Below, piece by piece: positions 44,236 to 55,402 of a stretch of 64,000 bases of DNA. The notes under the pieces were generated by a model. That model did not search any database and had not been told where the DNA came from. It saw nothing but the letters and a program-made list of their open reading frames with translations. The translations under genes were made by a program, and so were the position numbers. The stretch is from Myrmaecium sp. VS I D KN 1 (lineage: Eukaryota > Ascomycota > Dothideomycetes > Valsariales > Valsariaceae): positions 744,001 through 808,000 of the forward strand of contig JADQAV010000017.1 of assembly GCA_019775845.1 (NCBI GenBank), read 5' to 3'. Position 1 is the first letter of the stretch; every line of letters starts with the position of its first letter.

Positions 44236-46402
44236 ATGTCGTCAAACTTCTTCAGCGGTCTGAGCGGCCACGGACAGAACCCAGTACGTCGTCTGCTCTC
44301 TTGCATTGCCATACAACATACTGATGTTTTGACAGACGGCGAACGGTCGACGCGTCAACCAGAGCCAGGGTCAGAACGCTGCGGGACCTTCACAACCTGT
44401 GACAATGCAGTTTACGACGGGCCGTCGCCCAGGAACGTTAGGAGTGGGTTCTGCGTCTGTTGTCGCTCCCAGCTACCAGCAGGCTTCGAGTACTGCCATA
44501 GCCCCCTCCACCACTGCCGTTGCCCGGTCTGCTCCTCTCTCCGGTCACACGATGACCTTACAAAGTGCGCCGGCCAGCAAACCAGGAAGTTTTGGACCTC
44601 GGGGTAAGGCGCAAGCTGCCGGCAATCAAGCACCTCCACTGGTCTTGGGGAAGCGTGGCGGAGACGACATTGCTGCGCCGTCAAGTCAACCTGCCTCCAA
44701 GAGGCTCCACAGCAATGCTCCAAGTACTCCGCAGCCTGCCATCACCACCCCTGCTCCTGCTTCTGCCGCCACTCTCCAACACCATGGCACGCACTTTGCG
44801 CAGACCAAGCGTCCTGGCACCTTCGGAACTGGCTCCGGTCGCTCCGCTCCGGTCGCGGCGCAGGCTTCCGGCAGCATATCTTCTTCCGCCGGTCCGACGG
44901 CTCCGTCTTCCGCCCCTGCGCAGCAAGGCCAGGGCAGCACTACACCGCGCCCGAGCCCAGCGTCAAGCGGATTCGCGAACGGCAACGCTACCACCGCGGG
45001 CGGCAACCCGGCGGTAGGTGCGGGTCCAAACATCCCTGCGTCGCCGGCGAGACAGGCGGGCACATTTGCCGGTGCAGTTTCTTCCTTCTCGGGGGCACAG
45101 GGCAATGCTTCGGACGCCCAGATCGTTGCGTCTTCTGCGCCGTCCGCGGCCCGGACGTCTTCGGTCTCGGTGGGTGCGGCTGCAGCAAAGAGTATCTTTG
45201 CTTCTCCAAGCGTGCCAGCTGCGCCTACAGGTGCTATTTCGAACGCTGCTTTCGGGGGCACTCATGCCAACCCGTCGCCTGCGGCTGGCTTCGTGCCAGT
45301 GCAGCATGATCAAGGTATGCTCTCTTCTCCTTTTCTGCATCCATACAATCCTCAGGCATCACACGCTGACGAAAGCTTCACAGCCTCCATCGATGAGACA
45401 AGGAACGTGGCTCAACCCTACATCCAGCAACCCGTCCCCATCCAGCAAGACCCCATGGTCGCTCTCGCGCGCCAATTCGCACAACTGGCCATCAAGCCCA
45501 TCCCAGCGTCCCTCTTCGCCTCCGCCATCGCGCCCACCGACTTCCTCGGATTCGGTGCGGCCTTCGACTACTCGCTCCGTCAGCTGACGGGCCAGGGCCT
45601 GCCCGCCTGCGCGCATCCGAACGAGGGGCCGTGGCTGGTACAGGCGGTGGCGGCCGAGCACCCGGCACGCAAGGCGTATACCCGTGCGCAGCTCTTCCAG
45701 ACTACGGAGGGCTGGGCGGCGGAGAGCAGGCGATGGCTTGCGCAAGGCAAGCAGCTGCTGAACGAGCAGGTCGTCGCGCCGAAGGCGGTCCCGGCCGTCC
45801 TACCGGTTGCGTCCACGCTGGCTTACCTGCCAGCTCGTCTGCCAATGATGATACACCCAATCATCCCACCAGCACCGCGGAGACCCCAGCCCGTGGCGAT
45901 CTGTCTCGCGAGCCCGGCGGAGCAGGAGCGGTGGCGACGCGCGAAGGAGGCGGAGAAGCTGCGTCGGCGGCATGAGGCCATCTGGATGGCGGGCGAGCGG
46001 GCGAGGTTGGAGCGGGAGCGGGAGCGGGAGCGGGAGTGGGAGCGGGCAGCACGGAGGGTCCGGGAGAGCGAGGAGATGAGCCTGAGCCGAGGGTGGCAGG
46101 CGGATATGGAGGGCCTGAAGAGGCGGATGGGATTGAAGACGCTGGTGGTGGCGGAAAGGCGGGAGACTTCGGCTTCTGTCCCGTTTGCGGCGCTTGCGTC
46201 TGCGTCTGCGTCTGCGGCTCGGCTGGTCGTGATGATGCCGCAGCAGCAAGTCGAGTCCGTCCCCAGCGTGGACTCTCCGCCGCCGTCATCGCCGCCGACG
46301 CCGGTTTCGACTGGGGCGAGGTGGTGGGACCGGGTCGTTGGCAGGGCGAAGGAGATCGTCACGGTGGTTGTGGGATGGGCGAAGGGTTTCTTGGTGGGTT
46401 GA
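44236..46402 (+). CDS. Low-complexity GTFG-motif protein with coiled coil and hydrophobic C-terminus (hypothetical)
   Basis: Exon 1 (44236-44283) encodes MSSNFFSGLSGHGQNP and is followed by a 52-bp phase-0 intron at 44284-44335 (GTACGT, CTGAT, CAG), the same exon plan as the 9433 and 14847 genes. A second likely intron is 45315-45383 (GTATGC, CTGAC, CAG; 69 bp, in frame, no stop), so the product is 681 residues spliced or 704 unspliced. The first 260 residues are Ala/Ser/Pro/Gly-rich and hold four spaced motifs: RPGTLG, KPGSFG, RPGTFG and QAGTFA. A bipartite basic pattern (KRGGDD...PASKR) lies near 125-140. A more ordered part follows (LARQFAQLAIKPIPASLFA, then FLGFGAAFDYSLRQL). A Glu/Arg-rich coil lies at about 530-590 in the unspliced numbering. 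The C-terminal end (WWDRVVGRAKEIVTVVVGWA) could be an amphipathic or membrane helix. The function is not recognised. Confidence 0.7.
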
Positions 46403-47831
46403 AAGAGGGGGAGATGCTCAAGTTTCGGCTTGAGCGTCATGGACGGGAAAGGGAAGAGAGGAAGAAGGGGAGATGATCATCTCATCCGAGCGTTGGCCGC
46501 TGGGGGCCTGCTTTTTGAGTGGTTTCGACCTTTCTTGTCCTCTCTCCCCCGGTTGTCTTGATCTATATCCCTTCCTGGGGATGTGTGCTTTTACAAGGAA
46601 ATCATGGCTCACTCATCATCCATCACTCACGACACTCACGACAAGGACGACTATTGACTTGGGCTGGACGTCTCTCTTTTGACTCCCAAAGCTTCAACGA
46701 TGAAGCTTCGGAGACATGGACATGACGTATGAAGGGATCACGAATGGTCCGGCCTAAGGCAATGCAGGTGGATTGTTTGACGTCTGTCGTTGTCGTTGTC
46801 AGGGTCCTTTGGCAGTCCGGCAGTTTCCCCTGGGGTCCGCCTCAGGCACCAGCCACCAGGTACCATCATCCACCAGCCACCCACCAAAATCCTCTCCGCT
46901 TGCCTATAATACGCCAAATACACGCGCCGGCACGCCGAATGCGGCACTTCATTTCCCTACAAGGTTGACGGGCAAATCTCGATCGGGTCGGTTTTAATGA
47001 GAGAAAGGAAGCTAGGATGGACTAGGTATTATAATTGATAGCCTATAGGACCGTCAGGGTCCCTATAAATGTCACAACTTTGTTTTTGTTTGTTTGGCTA
47101 GATTGTTCCCCTGCCATTCGATGTTTTGTACGGAGTACGCCGGAGCGCTTGAATTATTCGCAGCACAACGTGCACCAGCCACCACATCGGCACCTGCCAC
47201 CCACATTTTCCCTCCCACTCACTCACTCACTCACTGGCCGAACGCCCCAACGATACGAGGCCGACTTGTTTGGTCATCGACGTGGGTGGCTACGACAGGA
47301 CCGGGCCGGTTCACAGCGAATTTTATATTTGGCATCCGGCTTCCTGTCATAAGCTGTGCTGTGCTGTGCTCATACATCTCTGCATCTCATAACCTCTTTT
47401 CTTTCTTCGTATCCCCTTCCTTTACTCCTCTCCATCCTCTTTTCATACGCTCACAATTTCCCTGAAACCAACCAGCCTTATCCGAGCCTTTCCTTCCTCC
47501 CCTGATCCGCAGCTCCACTTTCCTCTCTCTCTCTCTCTCTTCCCACCTCGTACCGCCCACCCGAGCGAACCACCCCAGACCGCCAGTTCACTCTCCACCA
47601 CCCCTCCCCTCACCCCTGCGGCCGCCGTGCTCCTCTGCTGCGTTCGCGGTCCACGTCCACGTTTCCATCTTCGTTTCACCACCGCGCTCGTCCTCCTCCC
47701 TCCCTCACTCACTCACTCGTCGACCGGCATCCCTCGTCATCCCGCCTCGTCGTCGTTGTCGTCGTTGTCGTCGTCCTCCTTCCCGCTGCCGTTTTCTCCT
47801 TGTCGCAGTTTCCCTGCCTATCACCGACGCC
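46403..47831. other. Intergenic region and pyrimidine-rich leader of the 47832 gene
   Basis: About 1.4 kb. A CACTCACTCACT microsatellite lies near 47215-47235, a CT-rich tract near 47520-47540 and a GTCGTC(GTT) run near 47745-47775. The last 400 bp before the ATG is a C/T-rich leader. No gene is supported. Confidence 0.6.
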
Positions 47832-49298
47832 ATGGCTCCCCCTGCCCTCTCCTCTCGGCCCTCCACCACCAGCAGCACACAGGCCTTCCAGACCTCACAG
47901 ACCTCCCAAGCCTCCCAAGCCTCTCAGGCCTCCCAGGCGACTCTGTGCTCGTTGCGGCCGGCCGCCTACCATCATTTTGACGATATCGACCTCGCTCCGC
48001 TGCCCTCGGCAGCCCTACACTCTCAGTCCACCCACTACGACGGCGCGGCCACCGGTGACCTCACTTCCACCCTCTCCGGCGTACCACGCGGCCACCAGCG
48101 CTCCGTAACCGCCACCTTCCTCGACAACTGCCGGCCCTTCGTCACCAAGGCCGCCCACTCCCTCCAACAATCCACCGTTCGACACTCGCCCACCAAGTCT
48201 CTCGCGAGCTTCATTCCGTCCCGGACCAGCAGCGTCCGCTCTCCCTCGCCCACCAAGGAGCACCATCAACAACCGTCCCGGCCGAAGCTCTTCGCCCACT
48301 GGTTCGAGGGAGCCTCCGCCCCGGTCCAGGTCGGCTTCTCCCCGTCGCGGCCGCGCGACAGCGACGCCGACGACGACGACGACGACTCGGTCTCCTATTC
48401 CTCCGCCGACGAGGAAGAGATCGACAACAACGACGACGACTCCGACGACTCCTCCGCGTTACCCCCGTCCCGTCAGCCCCCCACCATGCCCACGCACACC
48501 TACACCCGCCAGCCCCCGACCGCATACTCCCAGGCCCGTCAGCGCCGTCTCCAACAAGCCCAATCCCAATCCCAACAACAGCAGCAACAACAACAACCAC
48601 CGCAACCACCACAACCAAACCCACGCCCCAAATTCGGCTGGTTCGCCGCCCTGAAACCCTCCTCCTCCCCTCCACTCGATCCCCATTCTTCCTCCACCAC
48701 CACCACGGCCGACCCGTCCGACGCCGCGGGGGACATCCCCACCGACCCAGCCGCCCTCGCCGCCGCCCTGCGCGCCACCCGCGCCGCCCTCGCCGACGCC
48801 CGCCGCGAGCAGGGCGCCCTGGCCGACGAGCTGGCCGAGCAAGGCATCCGGGTCCGCTGCCTGCGCACGCAGCTCGCCACGCTGGCCGCGGAACGCGAGC
48901 ACGAGCGCGAGCGGGATCTCCGCCGCCACCGCCCCCGCGACCGCAATAGCTTTGGCGGCGACAGTGGGTTTGAGAGCTTGGCGAGTGGGCCCGAGGAGGA
49001 GGATGCGGAGGACCGCGATGCGGAGGCGGTGTCGGCGATGGAGGGCCCGCGCGGTCATGGGGGGAAGGTGAAGGTGGAGCAGCAGCAACAGCACCTGCAC
49101 CTGCAGCAGCAGCAGAATGCCTGCGCCCGCTGCGCGGAACGCGAGGAGGAAGAACGGCTCCGGATGGCGGCGGGGGAGGAGCGCGGGGCGTGGGCGGTTG
49201 TGGCCAAGGTCCGCGAGGAGAACCGCCGGCTGGCCGGTCGGGTCCGCGAGTTGGAGGGCGTCGTCGAGGAGGTGCTTGGCTTGGTGGATGGACGATGA
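47832..49298 (+). CDS. Disordered protein with C-terminal coiled coils, unknown function
   Basis: A single-exon frame of 488 residues after a long C/T-rich leader. The N-terminus has tandem QTSQ/QASQ tetrapeptides at about 19-36. Residues about 92-115 (RSVTATFLDNCRPFVTKAAH) are the most ordered part, followed by PTKSLASFIPSRTSSVRSPS. FAHWFEGASAPVQVGFSPSR at about 154-173 looks like a conserved patch that I associate with uncharacterised fungal proteins, without a named family. A strongly acidic Asp/Ser run, a poly-Gln stretch and KFGWFAALKPS follow. Coiled coils lie at about 300-360 and 430-485. The pair CARC near 430 is isolated. The function is not recognised. Confidence 0.75.
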   Translation: MAPPALSSRPSTTSSTQAFQTSQTSQASQASQASQATLCSLRPAAYHHFDDIDLAPLPSAALHSQSTHYDGAATGDLTSTLSGVPRGHQRSVTATFLDNCRPFVTKAAHSLQQSTVRHSPTKSLASFIPSRTSSVRSPSPTKEHHQQPSRPKLFAHWFEGASAPVQVGFSPSRPRDSDADDDDDDSVSYSSADEEEIDNNDDDSDDSSALPPSRQPPTMPTHTYTRQPPTAYSQARQRRLQQAQSQSQQQQQQQQPPQPPQPNPRPKFGWFAALKPSSSPPLDPHSSSTTTTADPSDAAGDIPTDPAALAAALRATRAALADARREQGALADELAEQGIRVRCLRTQLATLAAEREHERERDLRRHRPRDRNSFGGDSGFESLASGPEEEDAEDRDAEAVSAMEGPRGHGGKVKVEQQQQHLHLQQQQNACARCAEREEEERLRMAAGEERGAWAVVAKVREENRRLAGRVRELEGVVEEVLGLVDGR

Positions 49299-51159
49299 GA
49301 AAGGGATTCCAGAGAGATATCGATCATCCTTTATGTTTTGTTTTTTTTTTTTTCTTCTTTTTTTGGCTTTCGTTGCCGTACCGTTCACGTGGAGCTTGAG
49401 CTTTCCTTGCTGGCGTGGAACGGGTTGTTGGTTGACAGGAGGAATGGGAGAGAGGGAAGTGTGCGAGCGCATCTGCGGCCTATCCACCCCTACCCGCCCT
49501 TCTTGGTTCTGCGTTGGATGTACTGAATCTGACGAAAAACGTCATTCGATTTGGATTCTCGTCCCGGTACCGTCGTGGAAGTGCTCCGCGACCCTGACCG
49601 TGGTGGCACTTGTTGTTGTGATCAAAGGCCTTCCATCTTTTTTTCCTTTTCTTTTTTTTTTTTTTCTTTCTTCCGTCGTAGATATTGATTTGTCGACTTT
49701 ATATATATAGAGAAGGGATGATGGGGAATGGAGGGGGAAGGATGTTGGATTGGATTGGATGGATGGAGAGAGAGATAATGGTAATTTATCATGGTCATGT
49801 TCCATCCTACTTGTATGATAGTGTCGGTCTCATGGATAGTAGTAGATGATAATCGGGCGGAATTCCCCTTGAATTTTGGTTACACAAGAACGACTGGCTG
49901 GCAATCTGCCGTGATATCCAACCTCATCATCATACCGTCTACCTTCCCAACTCCGCTTCGATGCCAACATCCCCGACGTGTCTGCGCATTTGCTTTCTCC
50001 TGCCCTTTTCTCCTCCTGTGCGGAGATATTAGAGCGGAGAAAGTTTGATACGCATTCTCAAAACATCAAGAAACACAAGAAGGATCAGCAAGCCTTTCAA
50101 GGCTGCATTTGTTTTTTGTTCTTATTGCTTTTTGTTTTACAATGACCCATTCACCCTCACCCAACCTCTCCCCTCGAAACAACCAATACTACTGTCCGGT
50201 CGAATACGGTACAATACAGGCATGGCGGTGTTACATGGATGCATAGCACAACCGGCTGTGCTCCATCTGACCAAGGGCACAGCTCGCCAGAACAGAGAAA
50301 AAGGGCCTGGTATCAGGCGGAGATGTACAACTCATCCTCTTCCTCCGCACAGAGAAGAGCGGACGGCGGGAAAGAACATTCGAATTTCCCCCCAACCTTT
50401 CCATTGGTGAAGAAAGAAACAGAGCGAGGCAAGAAAAGAAAGAAAAGAGAGATGCGCTAATGCGAACAGTGATCCAAGTGGAAGACGAAGGAAACAAAAG
50501 GAAAATGCGAACGCTATGAGACCATCACCGACAAGCCAGTGATGGGAATGCCTTAGAAGATACCCCGGACACCCACCTACCCCAAACCCAAAATAAACAC
50601 AGACACCACTCGTTTCCAGGGAGGGTTTTCTTCCTCTTAAGCGCACCATGAGGGTGGGACCGTCTGTGATAGCCAAAACCGATCGCACCCACAAACCCAG
50701 TTATACGCCTACCAAGGCGAGGAGGAAAAAGAAACACCCCGCATTGGTTACTTCTACAAGAGAACCAGCAAATGAGAGGGACGGAAAAACAGGGACAGGC
50801 TGTTAAAACACACGCCAACTTTTTTCTCCTCGCTTTTTACACTCATACATAGGAGAGACGGATATATGCCACGACACACCCAGGTAAAAGGACAAAGACC
50901 ACACACCAAGCCAGGGAGGAATTCGAAAGATCCAACTGCCGGTAAGAGCAATACAAAGAACAACACGATGGAACGAGAGCAAGGATGACGGTACGGAGAG
51001 ACAAAGGTGGGAGAGGGGAACAGAGAGGTTCGACACGTGAGTAAAAAAAAGAGAGAGAGAGGGAGATGCAAGTAAGCACTTGAGAAATGCGATGTGTGAA
51101 TGCGGATAATACAAAAAGAAAAGGGAATGAAGCCCTCGACCCCTAGCACCGGGATGAAC
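49299..51159. other. Intergenic region
   Basis: About 1.86 kb between convergent 3' ends (the 47832 gene on plus, the CRIB gene on minus). T homopolymers lie at about 49341-49365 and 49648-49668. No coding frame is convincing on either strand. Confidence 0.6.
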
Positions 51160-53769
51160 TCAAGGACTCCCTCTCCCTGTCCCCCTCCGCTGCACCTCAG
51201 GGAACAGCGTGTACGCCGGTTTGCCCGCCACGCTCGCGGCCCGCTGCCGGCCTTTGGGGGCAGCGGCAGGCAAAGAGGATGCTGTAGCGCTCGGCATCTT
51301 GGCCATCAGTAGCAGCTTTGTCGCAGAATCGGAGGCGGCACGGGCATGACTGGTTGCCGGGATCGCGGCCTCGGTGGTGACGGCGTGCAAGAGGTGCTCT
51401 GGGTCTTCCGCCGCCGCAGTCCTTATCGCGTCTTCATCATCATTGTCGTCGGCGGCGAAGAACGTGCCGACAGTAGCGGTCGAATCCTCGGACACGCGCG
51501 CAGCCTCCGTCTCCTTGCCTCGTTTATCTCCCTCTTCCTGATCTCCCTCTTCCTGATCGTCGTTGTAATCATCCAGGCTAGCGTACGATATGCGCGCCAT
51601 CTGCTCACACAGATGGTCGGCCATCTTATCGAAGGTGACGCGCTGCTGGCGGCGGCTGCTGCTCGGCACGAGCTCGGGCAGGCTGCTGGCCGAGCTGGCT
51701 GACCGACGGTTGGGAGAATTGAGGGAGTAGCGCAGCGATTTGACGCTACTGTCATAGGAGCTGCGCTTGCTGAGCCGCGTGCGACTGCTCCGACTCGAGC
51801 TGGCGACACTCGGGGCCGAGGGATCGAGCAGGGGGTAATGACGCTCGGAATTGTCGTAGTCCTCCAAGATCTCCTCGTATATCTCCTCCCGCATCGCCAA
51901 GAATTTCGGGTCCGGCGGAATGAGGAGGGAAGGCGTGAGGAGCGTGAAACCCTCACCCTCGGAAGGCACCGTAGACAACCGGCGATCGCCGGGAGCAGAG
52001 GTGAAGATGTCGTTAGGGGCAACAGCGGATGCGGTCGACACGGAGAGGGCGCCGCGGTCCCGTGTCGACATGCCTTCCACGGATTTCCCTCCGTGCGATT
52101 GCAGCGAAAATTCCATCCGTGCGGAGTGTTCAGCCTCATGGTGACCATCATCACCCTCGCTGGACCTGCGATCCCAGTCGTACTCGCAATCGGCTTCCAG
52201 CTCGTGATCGTAGCAGTAATCGATGTCCGCCTCCCACGAGGAGTCGATGTGGCGTTGCAGAACAGACTGTCTTCGATTCGCATTCGCCCTCGCGATAGAG
52301 ACCCTCCGCTGCGCTGGCTTGAACGGAGAGCCCAAGGTGTCCGACATCTGAGATGGCGGCCGGATGATCTCTGAGCCCGGGCTCAAAGGACCTCCCCTTG
52401 GGCTCAAAGGGCCTCCCCTTGGGCTGACCGGTTCGTTAGCCTCTGGGAGCAGCTCGTGCGATCTGGCCTGGAATGGAGCAAGCGCGGTTGGCGGGAAAAG
52501 ACGCTGTCTCACTCCGGAGTCGGAGGACATGTTGCGACGGATCGGCGGCCGTGGGGCCGGGCGGGGGTTGAAGTAACTTTCAGGTTCTTCCGGGACCAAA
52601 TCCAAGCAGGAAGGTGAGATCGCCGGGATTGCTATCTCATCCGGCGTGCGGTAGGCATGTGGAACATTGAGCACGTTGCGCGCCGGTAATTCAATGGTCC
52701 CTATCGACAAGCTTCGGCCCCATATACCGGAGACCTTTGAGAGCCCGCTCGGCCCTGATGCGCCGTCGGCCCGGCAGGCGGGCGCCTCGTTATCCATGTA
52801 CGTCAGCGCAGCACGAGAGGAGCGTCGTGGCGGGCGAACGGCCGTCTTCGGCGACAGGCCCTCCGTCGACGGGACGTGGCGGAGGTTTCTCTCCGCCCGG
52901 GGGGATGACAGCCCGCGCGACGACGGCCGCGAATGCTGCGGGCTTAACATGGTGGGTGATCGCAAGGGTGTCGGAGTGTCCTCCCCCCTCGGGGAGACCG
53001 GGCGCTGGGTTGGGCTTAAATCGTCGGCGGAGAAGTTGCGGAGCTGCAAGTCTTCCGCTTGAATGCCATGCAGCTCCCGCTTCGGCGCCTGAGACGCGCG
53101 GACCGCCCAGAATTCCGCAACCAGTTCATTCTGGGTCGTCCGCTCCAAGTCATTGAACTGCTGCGGGTGTGTGTGGGTGAGGTGCTTGAAGTCGAATGGG
53201 TCGGAGATGAGGTGCTTGGACACTGTAAGGAGTTAACTGGTTGTGCGCTTGCTGCTGGGGTGAGGAAACAGACCATCCATGCGGGCGCCGCTACCATCCT
53301 TCAACCCCTTGGCCTTCCTCAAGATCGAAGCGCGCCGGTTGCCCGGCATCTCTTCGGCCTCCTCCAGGGCCAAGCTCGTCAGTTTGCTGCTTTGCCGCCG
53401 CAACCTTTTCCCGCGGGAGAACAGATTCTTGCCCTTCTGTGAAGCATCGGTCGATTGTGGTGGGCCTTCGGACAGATCTTGTGATGACCGTCGATCGTCA
53501 GCAGCCATGGTGGACGTTCGGGAAATGAAAGTGTTGGAGACGGTGGAGGTTGCGGTATTGCTCCGGGACCGGAGCGCGAAAACGGATGCTCTCCTTGCAG
53601 ATGAGCCTCGACGTCGATCCGGTGACGGAAATTCCTGCTGCGAGGAGTGGGAGGAGGTGGGCAGGGTGTTTTCCTGTGACATGTCGCCTGGCCCGAATTC
53701 GGCGGAGGGGCGTCTCGATTTGCTGGATGTTGGCATCGCAGCGCCCTTGTCCTTGTTGAACAGAAACAT
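51160..53769 (-). CDS. CRIB (p21-Rho-binding) domain protein, otherwise disordered
   Basis: Exon 1 is 53769-53274, then a 51-bp intron (GTCTGT, TTAACT, CAG) and exon 2 at 53222-51160, giving 852 residues. The N-terminal exon is Ser/Arg-rich (MFLFNKDKGAAMPTSSKSRR) with a conserved-looking block GKNLFSRGKRLRRQSSKLTS. Right at the splice junction lies the CRIB motif at about 168-190, ISDPFDFKHLTHTHPQQF, fitting ISxPxxFxHxxH. The remainder is Ser/Pro-rich, with SPRGGPL repeats near 52380-52420, a tract EEIYEEILEDYDNSERHYPLL and an acidic patch EEGDQEEGDKRG. There is no kinase or GAP domain. It is likely a Cdc42/Rac effector or scaffold analogous in role to yeast Gic proteins, which is inference from the CRIB alone. 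The donor is non-canonical, but phase and motif support the junction. Confidence 0.85.
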
Positions 53770-55399
53770 CGCGGTGTGTGAGGATGGGTAAGAGAGTGTG
53801 GGTTATGGTAAGAGAGCGAAGGTGGACGGGCGGGGTCCTTGAACGATTGCAATAATGAGAGGGTTGGGTATATGCGGCATGTATGACAGAGGGCCGGAAT
53901 ATCGGTGCGGCGAGGGAATCTGGGTTCAGCGGGAATCCACGAGGATGGTGAGGAGCGGATCGTTCTGTCGTGGCGTCAGCGAGGGGAACAATTACTGCTT
54001 TCGCCATTGGCAAGATTCGGGAGGACGCGATCTCGGGTGGCACCGAAGAGGCACGACGAAAACGGTTGGCAGCGGTGCGATGCACCAATAAATATTGGAA
54101 GCTCACACGACCACTGCATCGGGACGCATACACACCTCCGGGAACCGATTGGCGAGCTCTTGCGCAGTGCAATCCTGTCGACGTGACTTCGGCCAGGGCT
54201 AACAGCGCTTCCGATTCAGCTGGGGGTTCGCGGTGAATGCTCGAAGCATGCCAATGGCAAGAGGATGCAGAGGGTGCAGAACGAGGCGCGCGGAGAAGCG
54301 ACTCGAGAGCAACTCAACTCCCCGAGCGGCGGCGACAGTCAGGGTTCTTAACGGCCGGGGGTGCGCAACGGCGCTGGCGTCCCGATCGGCCTAACGGTAA
54401 AAGAAGGTTGAAGGGGTGCGGTTCGGTGCGATGCGGGCTGGGGCTGGGGCTGGGTGCGAGTGTGAGTGCGAACGCGACTGCGGAGCCGGACCAATGCAAT
54501 GCAATGCAGGCGTAGTGCGTGGAAGGAAGAAAGAGAGTTAAACGCGAGCAGCTGCACCGTGTCGGCGAGGGAAAGAAGGTCGAAGGGTCGGAGGGAGAGA
54601 GAGAGAAAGATGGAGGTGGGTGAGAGCAGGAAGGATGGGAGGTGATAGAGGTACTAAGGTACTAGGAGTGGTAGTGATGTACGTACCTCAGTGGTAGTAA
54701 GGTAGGTAGGTACTGTGACGATGGTCGTAGCGGCGGTAGTAGTCGTCGGTACCTCACTCTGGAGGACTCTGCCTGTATCAGCGGGATGGGGCGATGAGCG
54801 ATGTGAGGAGGGAAGCAGCTGTTCGCAGGACACGGCAGGGCAGTGGTGAAACCGGAGCTCTTACGGCGCAATGTGCGTAACGACTTACTAGTAAGTATGT
54901 ATCTTTAACACGGAGGTACATCTCAGGCACCATCTTGCCCACTCAATACCTCCTGGTACCCCCAGGGGACGAATGAGGTTGGGTCGTCAGTACAGTACAA
55001 GTACATTACAGTACAGCAGCCAAGTGGATACAACCGACTCGTAGTTCCCTCCCTCTCCAACCGTCCGCGTTTGGGCAGGAAAAGAGCCGACGAGTTCATG
55101 CTACTCCATCACAATCCCGACGGGTGGGGGAAAGGGGAGGTTCGGGTCCCCTTCGAGGTCACAGCGGACAGGGGAGGCGCGTGTGCAGGACGAGGAGGGA
55201 GGGCGAGGGAAACAAGGGGAAAGGGGTGAGGGGGCAGGGGGAGGGGCAGGGGGAACGGCCCACCACCGACGACGGCGGGGCTGGACCGGTTGGGTAGGGC
55301 ACTACTGGCAGGGAACAGGCCTCGGAGCCCAGGCGCCGCTGTTTGTGTGCACTACCGCGTTTTACCCACGCTGCTTGGAAAAGTGAAGAGCAAGTAGTA
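53770..55399. other. Upstream region of the CRIB gene
   Basis: About 1.6 kb with a GGGGCTGGGGCTGG run near 54430-54450 and short GTAC-rich stretches near 54655-54720 and 54985-55015. No gene is supported. The Harbinger-like transposon follows directly. Confidence 0.6.
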
Positions 55400-55402
55400 T
55401 TA

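Noticed and set aside
43786-44607. Plus-strand frame of 273 codons
   Set aside because: Runs through leader, the first exon and intron of the 44236 gene in another frame; no coding character.
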